Below are positions 1 to 7,517 of a stretch of DNA of 9,457 nt, in pieces. Position 1 is the stretch's first letter. Every line of letters starts with the position of its first letter. The notes under the pieces are model-generated. The model had not been told where the DNA came from. It worked only from the letters and a program-made list of their open reading frames with translations, and did no database searches. Source of the stretch: Mariniphaga sp964398855 (GTDB lineage Bacteria; Bacteroidota; Bacteroidia; Bacteroidales; Prolixibacteraceae); assembly GCA_964398855.1 (NCBI GenBank), contig CAYNOQ010000092.1, forward strand, positions 1 through 9,457, written 5' to 3'. A program made the position numbers and the translations under genes.

Positions 1-59
1 AGGGTTTTGTTTTCTGTTTCTCTGCTTTTTATAGCTTTGTCCAGCTTTTGTACAATGGT

Positions 60-2078
60 ATGCACAAATTAATGCTTCGCAAGTTTTTATTCATTTTCTG
101 GTTGCTCGCACCGGGTATGCTTTATGCTCAGGTGAGACCGGATTTGCAGGGCGCGGGAGAGCAGAGTGCGCTCCCCGAAATGCATACTCCCGGCAGCCAT
201 CAGCACGAAAAGGAGATTGAGCCGGGCATAAAACTCTGGAAACTTGATGGGTATGGCGCTTTTCAGGACTCTTTGAAATTAGATACGCTGCAAGACTATT
301 ACCATATCTATCATCCGGCGTATAAAAACACGATAACTTCCTCGCACCTTGGGAATTACGCTACCCCCTATCAGGATTACAATTTTTTCAACCGAACTCC
401 CGGAATTGATTTCTATTTTCTTCAGACGCGGGAAGCCTATCTGCTCACGCCACAAAAAGTGCAGTATTTCAATACCCGCACGCCCTACACGTTGATGGAT
501 TTCACCCAAAGCGAACACCGCACCAGAAAAAATGAAACCCGGTTCAACGTGCTGCATTCCCAAAATGTGAATCCTTGGCTAAACGTTACCTTCCGCTACG
601 ATCAGGCGCGTTCGGCAGGACAGTATAAAAATCAGGAATCGAAAAACAATTTTGTAACGCTCTACTCTTCATACAACAGGGACAAAATGAGTGTTCACGG
701 CGGATTTATCAGTAACAGCATTCAAAACAATGAAAACGGCGGATTGACGCCTTATGCCGATCTGTTGCGGGAGCCGGATACCGACTTTTTGGATGTGAAC
801 CTGAGTGAGGTGCACTCCGAATTCGGAAGCACCTACATTTTTGCTACAGGTGAATACCGGATCGGGAAATATGTTATCAGCGAAATTGATGAGGACGAAA
901 CGGAGGGCGCTGATGATGAAGAGGAAGAAATGGAAAGACCGGTTTCCAAACATTTTAAGCCTTTTGCCGGAGTAATTTACTCTTTTGAATACCAAGGACA
1001 TAAGAAAAGCTATATCGACGAAGAAGATTCCACCAACACTTTTTTTCCACATGCTTTCTATGGCGATGATTACTTCAAGGACTCCATCCGTTTTAGAAAA
1101 ATAAGAAACTTGCTTCAACTGAAACATTATGAAAATCCCGAACGAAAAACCAGTTTCGGGAAAAGGGCATTCATCGGGCAGGAGTTTATTCGTGCCACTT
1201 TGCCCGACCCGGCAGTGGGCTATCATCCGCGCATAAAAAGATATTCCAACGTGTATGCCGGCGGTGGAATTTTCAGGGAAACCGGAAATTTTTGGACATG
1301 GAATTTTGACGGGCGCATCTTCTTTTTAGGTCGAAATGCCGGGCAAACCGAGCTTTCGGGGATTATTTCAAAACCGCTGACCTTTTTTGGGGATTCGTTG
1401 GCGGCGCTGACTATCAAAGGGAAAATCCTAAATCTTGTCCCCGACTATTTTCAGGATGAGTTTTTTTCAAAGCGGGTACACTGGGAACAAGATCTGAGCA
1501 TGGAGCAGCGCATGGTGGTTAACGGAAGTCTCAAATTTCCGCGGCGCAAGTTTGAACTGAATGCCAATTATGCCATTCTCAACAACTACATCTACAACAA
1601 CAGAGATGCGGTGCCTTCCCAGTTTGGCGGACAGCTGCTTGTGTTGTCGGCTTATGCGGACAAGGACTTCAGTTTCAGAAACCTACACTTCAGGACAAGA
1701 GTGCTTTGGCAAAAACCGTCCAATGAAAATATTATACACCTGCCCGATCTTTCGGCATTTGTCTCCACCTGGTATCGTTTTCTGATTTCAAAGGTGCTCC
1801 ATACGCAGTTGGGTTTTGATGCAAGATACAACACCGCATTTTATGCGGATGCATACCACCCGGCAACCGGCATGTTCTATCTTCAGGACGGGCAAAAAAC
1901 CGGAAATTTTCCCATCATTGATGTTTATGCCAACCTGAAACTGAAACGGACAAAAGTGTTTTTTAAGATGATGAATGTGGGAACGGAGTTCCTGAAACAG
2001 GAGTATTACACAGCTCCGGGCTATCCGTTGAACCGGAGGACTTTCAGAATGGGTGTTAACTGGACTTTTTGGGATTGA
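60..2078 (+). CDS. Putative outer-membrane beta-barrel porin (Bacteroidota Porin_10-like)
   Basis: Probably an outer-membrane beta-barrel protein of the Bacteroidota 'putative porin' family; substrate unknown. From the ATG at 60 it is 672 residues. A signal peptide is clear: basic start with R7 K8, hydrophobic core, and Y22-A23|Q24 as likely cleavage site. The mature chain is rich in alternating aromatic and polar residues, and has the family-like features 'YFNTRTPYT' near residue 138, an asparagine-rich 'HSQN' segment, and 'ENGG' near 222. It ends in an aromatic strand (NWTFWD), as many barrels do. An acidic run at residues 275-293 (EIDEDE...DDEEEEME) is probably an exposed loop. The frame is open upstream to the window edge, and a TTG at 48 or an ATG at 72 could also be the start; the ATG at 72 gives an equally good signal peptide. 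Its stop overlaps the start of the next gene by one base, so the two are likely cotranslated. Family assignment is from recalled motif style, not a search. Confidence 0.82.
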   Translation: MHKLMLRKFLFIFWLLAPGMLYAQVRPDLQGAGEQSALPEMHTPGSHQHEKEIEPGIKLWKLDGYGAFQDSLKLDTLQDYYHIYHPAYKNTITSSHLGNYATPYQDYNFFNRTPGIDFYFLQTREAYLLTPQKVQYFNTRTPYTLMDFTQSEHRTRKNETRFNVLHSQNVNPWLNVTFRYDQARSAGQYKNQESKNNFVTLYSSYNRDKMSVHGGFISNSIQNNENGGLTPYADLLREPDTDFLDVNLSEVHSEFGSTYIFATGEYRIGKYVISEIDEDETEGADDEEEEMERPVSKHFKPFAGVIYSFEYQGHKKSYIDEEDSTNTFFPHAFYGDDYFKDSIRFRKIRNLLQLKHYENPERKTSFGKRAFIGQEFIRATLPDPAVGYHPRIKRYSNVYAGGGIFRETGNFWTWNFDGRIFFLGRNAGQTELSGIISKPLTFFGDSLAALTIKGKILNLVPDYFQDEFFSKRVHWEQDLSMEQRMVVNGSLKFPRRKFELNANYAILNNYIYNNRDAVPSQFGGQLLVLSAYADKDFSFRNLHFRTRVLWQKPSNENIIHLPDLSAFVSTWYRFLISKVLHTQLGFDARYNTAFYADAYHPATGMFYLQDGQKTGNFPIIDVYANLKLKRTKVFFKMMNVGTEFLKQEYYTAPGYPLNRRTFRMGVNWTFWD

Positions 2079-3508
2079 TGTCTCGTTTTGAAAAATATAA
2101 ACTGCCGTTTAAATTTGCTTTGCTTGCAGCTTTTACAGCCTTTCTGCTGATTTGCATTTGCGACAAAAGATTGGAAAATAATTCGGATTCTGAAATTTCC
2201 GACCTACAGCGAATCCGGGAATCGGGAGTTCTCAAAGTGGCAACCGACTTCAATTCCACCGACTATTTTCTCTACCGCGGAAGACCGAAAGGTTATCAGT
2301 ATGAGCTGATTTTAGCGCTGTGCAAAGAGTTGGGCGTAAGACCCGAAATCACGGCAGTGGGCGACATGGCAAAGTCCTGCGAAGGATTGATTGCCGGAGA
2401 CTTTGATTTAGTGGCAAAAGACATTACCGTTGTGCGCGACAAAAAACCGGAAATAGCTTTCACCTTTCCGTTTCTTCAAACCCGGCAGGTTTTGGTGCAG
2501 AGAAAACAGACTCCCGGTGGCGGCAATGCCGTATTTATTTCAAGAACGTCAGATTTAGCCGGTAAAAAAATCCATGTTCAGCAAAATTCCAATTATTTCA
2601 GACGGTTAACCGATTTTTCAGCATCTATTGGCTACCCTGTTGAAATTGTGGAAGATTCGCTGAACGGAGCGGAAAAACTGATTTCATTGGTTGCTCAGGG
2701 AAAAATTGACTATACGGTATGCAACGAAAACATCGCTTTACTGAACCGCTCCTATTATTCAAACCTTGATGTTTCGCTGAAAATCAGTTTGCCACAAAAT
2801 ATTGCATGGACTATACGAAGCAGTTCAACAGAATGGGAAGCTTTTCTCAATCAGTGGATTGAAGATTTTATTCAAACGGAAAAATACAGGGAGATTTATA
2901 CAATATATTTTAAAAATCCTTATACATCGGGCAGATTCAGAAGGGAATTGAATACCATTTTCGGCGGCGGCATATCCGAATACGACAGCATGGTCAGAGA
3001 AGCAGCTCGAAAACAGGGCTGGGACTGGAGGCTGATTTCGGCGATAATGTACCACGAATCGCGGTTTGAATCGGATGCGGAATCAAATTTTGGCGCAGTG
3101 GGATTGATGCAGCTCATGCCTGAAACCGCTGATTTTTTAGGCATTGAAGATATTTACGACACGCAGCAGAATATTGAGGGTGGCGCTTTGCTGCTGAGCT
3201 GGCTCGACCGCCAGTTCAGGGAGAGCGTTAAGGATTCAACGGAAAGAATAAAATTTGTGTTGGCTGCATACAATATCGGATTGGGGCGGGTGCAAAAAGC
3301 ACAGCGGCTGGCAGCAGAGAACGGGAAAAACCCGAACAGCTGGAGAAACGATGTGGCTTATTTTTTAAGAAACAGAACAGCGGAAATCACTCCCGAAGAT
3401 TCCCTGCAACAGACAAATCGCATAATTGATGACGGTGTATTCTATTTTGTTGATGAGGTGATTACAACCTGCCGGCACTACCGGAATCTTCTCCCGGAAG
3501 TGCAGTAA
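2078..3508 (+). CDS. Membrane-bound lytic murein transglycosylase, MltF-like (SBP + SLT domains)
   Basis: Predicted to cleave peptidoglycan glycan strands non-hydrolytically, forming 1,6-anhydro ends, at the periplasmic face. The protein has 476 residues from the ATG at 2078, which overlaps the porin stop (TGATG). Order of parts: a basic N-terminus and one hydrophobic segment (residues 11-28); a solute-binding-protein family 3 domain at about 45-285, starting around 'ESGVLKVATDFN'; then a lysozyme-like SLT domain at about 300-430. In the SLT domain the catalytic Glu is E327 in 'YHESRF', followed by 'GAVGLMQLMPETA' (339-351) and 'AAYNIGLG' (396-403). This is the domain order of E. coli MltF. 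The hydrophobic segment ends in C26-I-C28, without the small residue normally before a lipobox cysteine, so it may be a membrane anchor rather than a lipoprotein signal. An in-frame TTG at 2069 is a less likely start. Confidence 0.9.
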   Translation: MSRFEKYKLPFKFALLAAFTAFLLICICDKRLENNSDSEISDLQRIRESGVLKVATDFNSTDYFLYRGRPKGYQYELILALCKELGVRPEITAVGDMAKSCEGLIAGDFDLVAKDITVVRDKKPEIAFTFPFLQTRQVLVQRKQTPGGGNAVFISRTSDLAGKKIHVQQNSNYFRRLTDFSASIGYPVEIVEDSLNGAEKLISLVAQGKIDYTVCNENIALLNRSYYSNLDVSLKISLPQNIAWTIRSSSTEWEAFLNQWIEDFIQTEKYREIYTIYFKNPYTSGRFRRELNTIFGGGISEYDSMVREAARKQGWDWRLISAIMYHESRFESDAESNFGAVGLMQLMPETADFLGIEDIYDTQQNIEGGALLLSWLDRQFRESVKDSTERIKFVLAAYNIGLGRVQKAQRLAAENGKNPNSWRNDVAYFLRNRTAEITPEDSLQQTNRIIDDGVFYFVDEVITTCRHYRNLLPEVQ

Positions 3509-3530
3509 AAATTGGTTTCATTGAGCCGGT

Positions 3531-3556
3531 CTTTTCAGGATATTATTCCTGAAGGG
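3531..3556. terminator. Stem-loop between convergent genes, possible bidirectional terminator
   Basis: A perfect 7-bp inverted repeat, TTCAGGA (3534-3540) and TCCTGAA (3547-3553), with a TATTAT loop. Two wobble pairs and one C-G pair can extend it outward. It sits where the transglycosylase and Nudix transcripts converge and covers the Nudix stop codon (3543-3545). No long T-tract follows on either strand, so factor-independent termination is unproven. Confidence 0.4.
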
Positions 3557-4163
3557 CATCTGCCACGGCGTCATAAAATTCTGCAAGAATCATTGCTGTT
3601 GCTCCCCAAACTACTTCACCTTCAAAATAATAGCAGGGGATTTGAATGGTGCCGGCGGTAGTTTCTAACTCAATTTCATCCATATTGTTGCTAAACTTCA
3701 TCAGCGGAAAAAGGATTGTTTTTTCCACTTCTGCGCTATTGGCCTTAAATTCAGGCTTTTCGCCTAACCAGCCCACTATAGGGTGAATGAGAAATCCGCT
3801 CACATCCACAAACAGATCGGAAAGCGCGCCTAATACTTCGATTTTCCCGGGAGGAACGCCAATCTCTTCCCAGGTTTCCCGGAGAGCAGTTTCAACCGCA
3901 GTTTCGCCCGGTTCGATTTTTCCGCCCGGAAATGCAACCTGCCCGGCGTGATGTTTCATGGTTGAGGTCCTTTTGATGAGACATGCAAAAAGCTCATCGT
4001 TTTCGGCATAGAGTAAGAGCAGAACACTGCTGGGTTTCAGTCGCTTCCTGTCGCTGTATGCAGCACGGAGCTTCCGGTTGTGCGGCATCATTTTCTGATG
4101 AGATGCTGTTCCGCGCAGCTCCCCCGAAAGGGCTTTTTTTATCAATTGAGCAGTGATGGGCAT
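3543..4163 (-). CDS. Nudix hydrolase, CoA pyrophosphatase type (NudL/YeaB-like)
   Basis: Likely hydrolyses CoA or acyl-CoA to 3',5'-ADP and (acyl)phosphopantetheine in the cytoplasm, needing a divalent metal. The protein has 206 residues, close to the family norm. The Nudix box spans G81-V103 with the Gx5Ex7RExxEExGV pattern (E87, R95, E96, E99, E100, G102 present). Immediately upstream, residues 62-81 (LIKRTS...HHAGQVAFPGG) resemble the CoA-binding NuCoA signature that separates this subfamily from other Nudix enzymes. It is last in a minus-strand unit, 11 nt after the permease stop, so it is probably cotranscribed with it, although no metabolic link is obvious. The ATG at 4163 is the natural start. 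Substrate is inferred from the motif only; another nucleotide-diphosphate substrate is possible. Confidence 0.9.
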   Translation of the reverse strand: MPITAQLIKKALSGELRGTASHQKMMPHNRKLRAAYSDRKRLKPSSVLLLLYAENDELFACLIKRTSTMKHHAGQVAFPGGKIEPGETAVETALRETWEEIGVPPGKIEVLGALSDLFVDVSGFLIHPIVGWLGEKPEFKANSAEVEKTILFPLMKFSNNMDEIELETTAGTIQIPCYYFEGEVVWGATAMILAEFYDAVADALQE

Positions 4164-4174
4164 TTTGTTACGAA

Positions 4175-5428
4175 TTAATCAAACCGAATTGTTTTTTCGG
4201 GTGAAATTTTACTCACCAGATAACTGGGCATCACTAACATCAGCGTGGTAGCCGTGATGGTGCCGATATTGAGCAACAGCAGGTGAGCCAATGAAAAATT
4301 AACCGGAACGAAATCTACATAATAAGTTGCCGGATTCAGTTTCAGAATTTTGAAATATTTCTGTAAAAAAATGAAGGCAATCCCGATGGCATTTCCCCAG
4401 ATCATTCCGCGGGAAGTGAGAAAAACAGCAAGGTAGAGAAAAATCCGGCGCACACTCCAGTTGGGGCTTCCCAAAGCTTTCAGCACGCCAATCATTCTGC
4501 TTCGCTCAAGGATGAGCACCAATAAACCGGAAACCATGTTGAAACCAGCCACAACAGCCATCAATATCAGAATAATCCACACATTCATATCGAGCACGGA
4601 GAGCCAGTCGAAAATTTGCGGATATTCGCGTGTGATGTTTGTTGTGCGCAAGATTACATCTTTGTCAATCCGGTAATCGAGAACAGCATTCCGCACATTT
4701 TGCTCAATTTCGTCAATCCGGTGAAAATTGGAAATCACAATTTCAAAACCGCTGATCTGGTCGGCACTCCAGTTATTCAGCCGCTGAACCTGCTGCAGGT
4801 CACCCAGTACAAACAGGTTGTCAAACTCATCGAGACTTGTTTTGTAAAGCCCGCAAATCGTGAGTTGCAACATGCGTGGATTGTTTTCGTCTTCATTGAT
4901 AAAAAAGAGAACCACCCGTTCTCCCACCGAAACCTGAAGGAGTTTTGAAACCTGTTCCGAAATCAGAATTTCATTAGAGCGCACCGAATCATTTATTGCG
5001 GGAAGTTTCCCTTCGGTGAGATTCTGCTCAAAAAAACTCCAGTCATAGCCCGTGTCAACTCCCTTAAATACAATGCCCTGAATATATTCATCAGTTTTTA
5101 TCATTCCCGGCTTTGTGGCAAAAACCTGAAGCTTTTGTACACCCGGCAGGTTTTCAATTTCAGGAATAAATGCCTGTGTTGCAGGTATTGGACGCGTTTC
5201 GTAGGAGTTGTTTGAGTCAAAATTGACAATCTGAATATGGGAGCCAAAACCGATAACTTTATTGCGGATTTCGTTTTTGAAACCGGTTACCACGGCAACG
5301 GAAATAATCATTACCGTAAGTCCTAACGCGATGGCAACCAAAGCAATGCGGATAATTTTATGCGAGAGAAAGTTTTTGTCACTCTCTCTGAAAAAAAGCC
5401 TGCGCGCAATAAAGAGTTCCGTATTCAT
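4175..5428 (-). CDS. LolC/LolE-type ABC transporter permease (lipoprotein release)
   Basis: Inner-membrane permease subunit of the family that extracts lipoproteins from the inner membrane for transfer toward the outer membrane. The protein has 417 residues and the standard layout: one TM helix near residues 25-47, preceded by the LolC/E-like 'ARRLFF' start, a periplasmic MacB-PCD-like domain (about 50-275), then an FtsX domain with TM helices near 283-308, 329-354 and 379-402. The segment between the first two of these carries 'MIGVLKALGSPNWSVRRIFLY' (residues 312-332), the coupling region that usually contacts the ATPase. 'PSYLVSKISPEKTIRFD' closes the protein, as is usual in LolC/E. No LolD-type ATPase and no second permease is nearby, so a homodimer or a partner encoded elsewhere is implied. 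Its ATG overlaps the stop of the flippase-like gene by four bases (ATGA), suggesting translational coupling. LolC and LolE cannot be told apart here. Confidence 0.88.
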   Translation of the reverse strand: MNTELFIARRLFFRESDKNFLSHKIIRIALVAIALGLTVMIISVAVVTGFKNEIRNKVIGFGSHIQIVNFDSNNSYETRPIPATQAFIPEIENLPGVQKLQVFATKPGMIKTDEYIQGIVFKGVDTGYDWSFFEQNLTEGKLPAINDSVRSNEILISEQVSKLLQVSVGERVVLFFINEDENNPRMLQLTICGLYKTSLDEFDNLFVLGDLQQVQRLNNWSADQISGFEIVISNFHRIDEIEQNVRNAVLDYRIDKDVILRTTNITREYPQIFDWLSVLDMNVWIILILMAVVAGFNMVSGLLVLILERSRMIGVLKALGSPNWSVRRIFLYLAVFLTSRGMIWGNAIGIAFIFLQKYFKILKLNPATYYVDFVPVNFSLAHLLLLNIGTITATTLMLVMPSYLVSKISPEKTIRFD

Positions 5429-6462
5429 GCTGACACTTCGGTTAATTCACTTTCAGGAAAGCTTTCATCTGCCTTTCCGTTGTTCCTTCGGTTGACAAAC
5501 GGCAAAACCAGCAGTGAAAGTATGCCCATAACAATAATCATTGCGGTCATTATGCCATGGGCAACAAAGGCGAAAATCACCCCGTTTTCTTTGGCAACGC
5601 CATACAGCGCCAGCGATTCGATAGCCATGAAATGCCAGGCTCCGATTCCGCCCTGCACGGGGGCAACCATCCCGAAGCTGGCAAGCACAAATGTTGTTAG
5701 TCCAGCAACAAACGGAAGATTCCGGGTGAAATCAAAAGCGAAAAATACAACATACAGCATCAGGTAATAAAGTCCCCAGATGGCAACCGAGTGAAACAGA
5801 AACCACCCTTTTTTCTCAATTGAACGGATGGAGATTATGCCGTCTTTGAGGTTTATCAGAACCGCAACCACTTTCTTATACAATGCCGTGTGTTTCAATG
5901 TTTTTCTGAAGATAAAAATGAAAATCACAAATAATATTATTCCGATAATCAAGACCGGAGAAGATACAATTCCCAGAACTTTACTTTCAATTTCCGGATT
6001 TTTTTGCAGAAATTCCACTATTTTCCCAAACTGTGAAAAAATGACGACAAGCAGCAGCAAAAGCAGCGAAATCATATCCACAGCCCGCTCTGCCACAACG
6101 GTTCCCAAAAGTTTTGTAAAAGGAAGTTTTTCATAGCGCGCCATCACGCCACAGCGCGAAATTTCGCCCATCCGCGGGAAAGCAAGATTCATCAGATAGC
6201 CGGTCATAACTGCCAGAAACGTGTTGACGAAACCCGGCTTGTGCCCGATGGGCTGAATCATAATCCGCCAGCGAACCGTGCGGCTGATGTGGCTGAGCAG
6301 CCCGATGATGACGGAGATTAAAATCCAGAAATAGTTTACATCATTTTTGAGAACCGACTTGATGCGGTCAATGTCCTGATCTTTATATACCAGCCAGAAA
6401 ATTGATGCGCCAAGGGCAAAAAATATCAGAAACTGGACAACCTTTTTTAAAACTTTCTTCAA
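5425..6462 (-). CDS. Flippase-like integral membrane protein (LPG synthase TM / UPF0104 family)
   Basis: Polytopic membrane protein of 345 residues resembling the transmembrane domain of lysylphosphatidylglycerol synthases (PF03706, TIGR00374-like). Relatives without the aminoacyl-transfer domain are thought to move or modify lipids or lipid-linked precursors; the substrate here is unknown. About eight hydrophobic helices can be seen, near residues 7-27, 45-60, 82-95, 128-146, 168-186, 222-242, 252-270 and 295-322. Family-like polar motifs are present: 'FPRMGEISRC' (95-104), 'AERAVDM' (124-130) and 'PVQGGIGAWH' (268-277). The C-terminal 20 residues are polar and acidic. No ATG lies in frame between the upstream TAG (about 6594) and this reading frame's helix 1, so the start is most likely the TTG at 6462, giving a basic MKKVLKK N-terminus. 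First gene of the minus-strand unit, overlapping the permease start. Confidence 0.85.
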   Translation of the reverse strand: MKKVLKKVVQFLIFFALGASIFWLVYKDQDIDRIKSVLKNDVNYFWILISVIIGLLSHISRTVRWRIMIQPIGHKPGFVNTFLAVMTGYLMNLAFPRMGEISRCGVMARYEKLPFTKLLGTVVAERAVDMISLLLLLLVVIFSQFGKIVEFLQKNPEIESKVLGIVSSPVLIIGIILFVIFIFIFRKTLKHTALYKKVVAVLINLKDGIISIRSIEKKGWFLFHSVAIWGLYYLMLYVVFFAFDFTRNLPFVAGLTTFVLASFGMVAPVQGGIGAWHFMAIESLALYGVAKENGVIFAFVAHGIMTAMIIVMGILSLLVLPFVNRRNNGKADESFPESELTEVSA

Positions 6463-6570
6463 AATATATCTTTTAGCGTAATAATCTCTCTTGGTTTGCA
6501 GTACCGATTTTTTGATTAATTTCGGAACTGAAAAAGAAAAACCGGAAACCTTTTTACAGCGGCAAAAATA

Positions 6571-6578
6571 TAAATTTG
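6571..6578 (+). promoter_or_regulatory. Candidate Bacteroidota -7 box upstream of rsmA
   Basis: TAAATTTG exactly matches the TAnnTTTG -7 element of the Bacteroidota primary sigma factor. It lies 32 bases before the rsmA ATG at 6611, so a start of transcription around 6584 would leave a short leader. The -33 region is poor: only a T-run at 6551-6555, closer than the usual spacing. The opposite-facing flippase unit must also start in this gap, but I found no clear box for it. Confidence 0.45.
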
Positions 6579-6610
6579 TTTGGTTATTAGGCTAATGCCG
6601 GTTGAAATGA

Positions 6611-7384
6611 ATGAAATACAAAATGATGGATAGCGTCAGACCAAAAAAGAAGTTGGGGCAACATTTTCTGAAAGACCTGAACATTGCCCGAAAAATTGTT
6701 GACAGCCTTGGAACAGAGCCATCCGCGGTATTGGAAGTGGGTCCCGGAATGGGGGTGCTTACCCGGTTTCTGTTGCAGCGGAAGGAGCTTGACGTGCATG
6801 TGGTGGAAATTGACCGGGAATCGGTGGAGTATCTGCAGAAGCATTTTCAGGAGCTGAAACCAAAAATATATTTCCACAACTTTCTGAAATGGGATGCAGC
6901 CGAAATGCCGGAAAAATTCAACGTAATCGGCAATTTTCCCTACAATATATCTTCCCAGATCTTTTTTCGAATTTTAGAATGGAGAAACCGGGTGCCCCAG
7001 GTGGTTTGCATGGTACAAAAGGAAGTAGCCGAGCGCCTTAGTGCCGGTCCCGGCACTAAAGCCTACGGAATTTTAAGTGTTTTGTTGGGTGCATATTATT
7101 CTGTAGATTACCTGTTTACCGTTTCTGAACAGGTATTTGTTCCTCCTCCAAAAGTGAAGTCTGCCGTCATCAGACTGCAACGCAACGCGGTAGAAAAACT
7201 GCCGTGCGATGAGGTTCTGTTTTTTCGCATTGTGAAGGCTGCATTCGGCAAACGGCGTAAAATGCTCCGGAATTCGTTGCGCGAATTAGAGTTGGAAATT
7301 CCCGAAGAATTTGCCGAAAAACGTCCCGAGCAGCTTTCCGTTGAAGATTTTATCCGGCTGACGGCAGCGATGGAAAAACAGTGA
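6611..7384 (+). CDS. rsmA: 16S rRNA (adenine1518-N6/adenine1519-N6)-dimethyltransferase
   Basis: Dimethylates the two adjacent adenines of the helix 45 loop in 16S rRNA, using S-adenosylmethionine, late in 30S assembly. The protein has 257 residues, within the family range. It shows the N-terminal 'RPKKKLGQHFL' (10-20), SAM motif I 'LEVGPGMG' (41-48), the acidic ribose-binding 'VVEIDRE' (64-70), the catalytic 'NFPYNIS' (108-114; NLPY is usual), 'MVQKEVAERL' (134-143), and the C-terminal 'VPPPKVKSAV' and 'AFGKRRKMLRNSL' of RsmA. Start choice is uncertain by a few codons: in-frame ATGs lie at 6611, 6623 and 6626, and none has a strong ribosome-binding site. An out-of-frame ATG at 6607 opens an eight-codon frame that ends at 6633, across these starts. 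The gene faces away from the flippase unit. Confidence 0.97.
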   Translation: MKYKMMDSVRPKKKLGQHFLKDLNIARKIVDSLGTEPSAVLEVGPGMGVLTRFLLQRKELDVHVVEIDRESVEYLQKHFQELKPKIYFHNFLKWDAAEMPEKFNVIGNFPYNISSQIFFRILEWRNRVPQVVCMVQKEVAERLSAGPGTKAYGILSVLLGAYYSVDYLFTVSEQVFVPPPKVKSAVIRLQRNAVEKLPCDEVLFFRIVKAAFGKRRKMLRNSLRELELEIPEEFAEKRPEQLSVEDFIRLTAAMEKQ

Positions 7385-7517
7385 AACAGTGCACAATTTT
7401 CCGTTAATTTCAAACAAAAGACCGAAAAACTGAAAAATTGTCATACCGGTTTTGCAGCAGTTGTGTCAGTTTGGTCAGTGGCACATAAATTGAGTTTAAC
7501 TCCCGAAAATTAAAAAA

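Noticed and set aside
669..1226. 185-codon minus-strand open frame inside the porin gene
   Set aside because: It is antisense to a well-supported coding gene and shows no family features of its own.
3476..3502. Stem CACTACCGG/CCGGAAGTG as a terminator of the transglycosylase gene
   Set aside because: It lies inside the coding sequence before the stop, has an internal mismatch and no T-tract. The stem-loop at 3531-3556 is better placed.
7393..7441. ACAATTTT/AAAATTGT inverted repeat after rsmA as a terminator
   Set aside because: AT-only stem core with a loop of about 33 bases and no T-tract; too weak to call.
7461..7493. Promoter for the redox fusion gene (TTGTG ... TAAATTGA)
   Set aside because: The -7 part has two mismatches to TAnnTTTG and the -33 part is loose; similar matches are expected by chance in AT-rich DNA.
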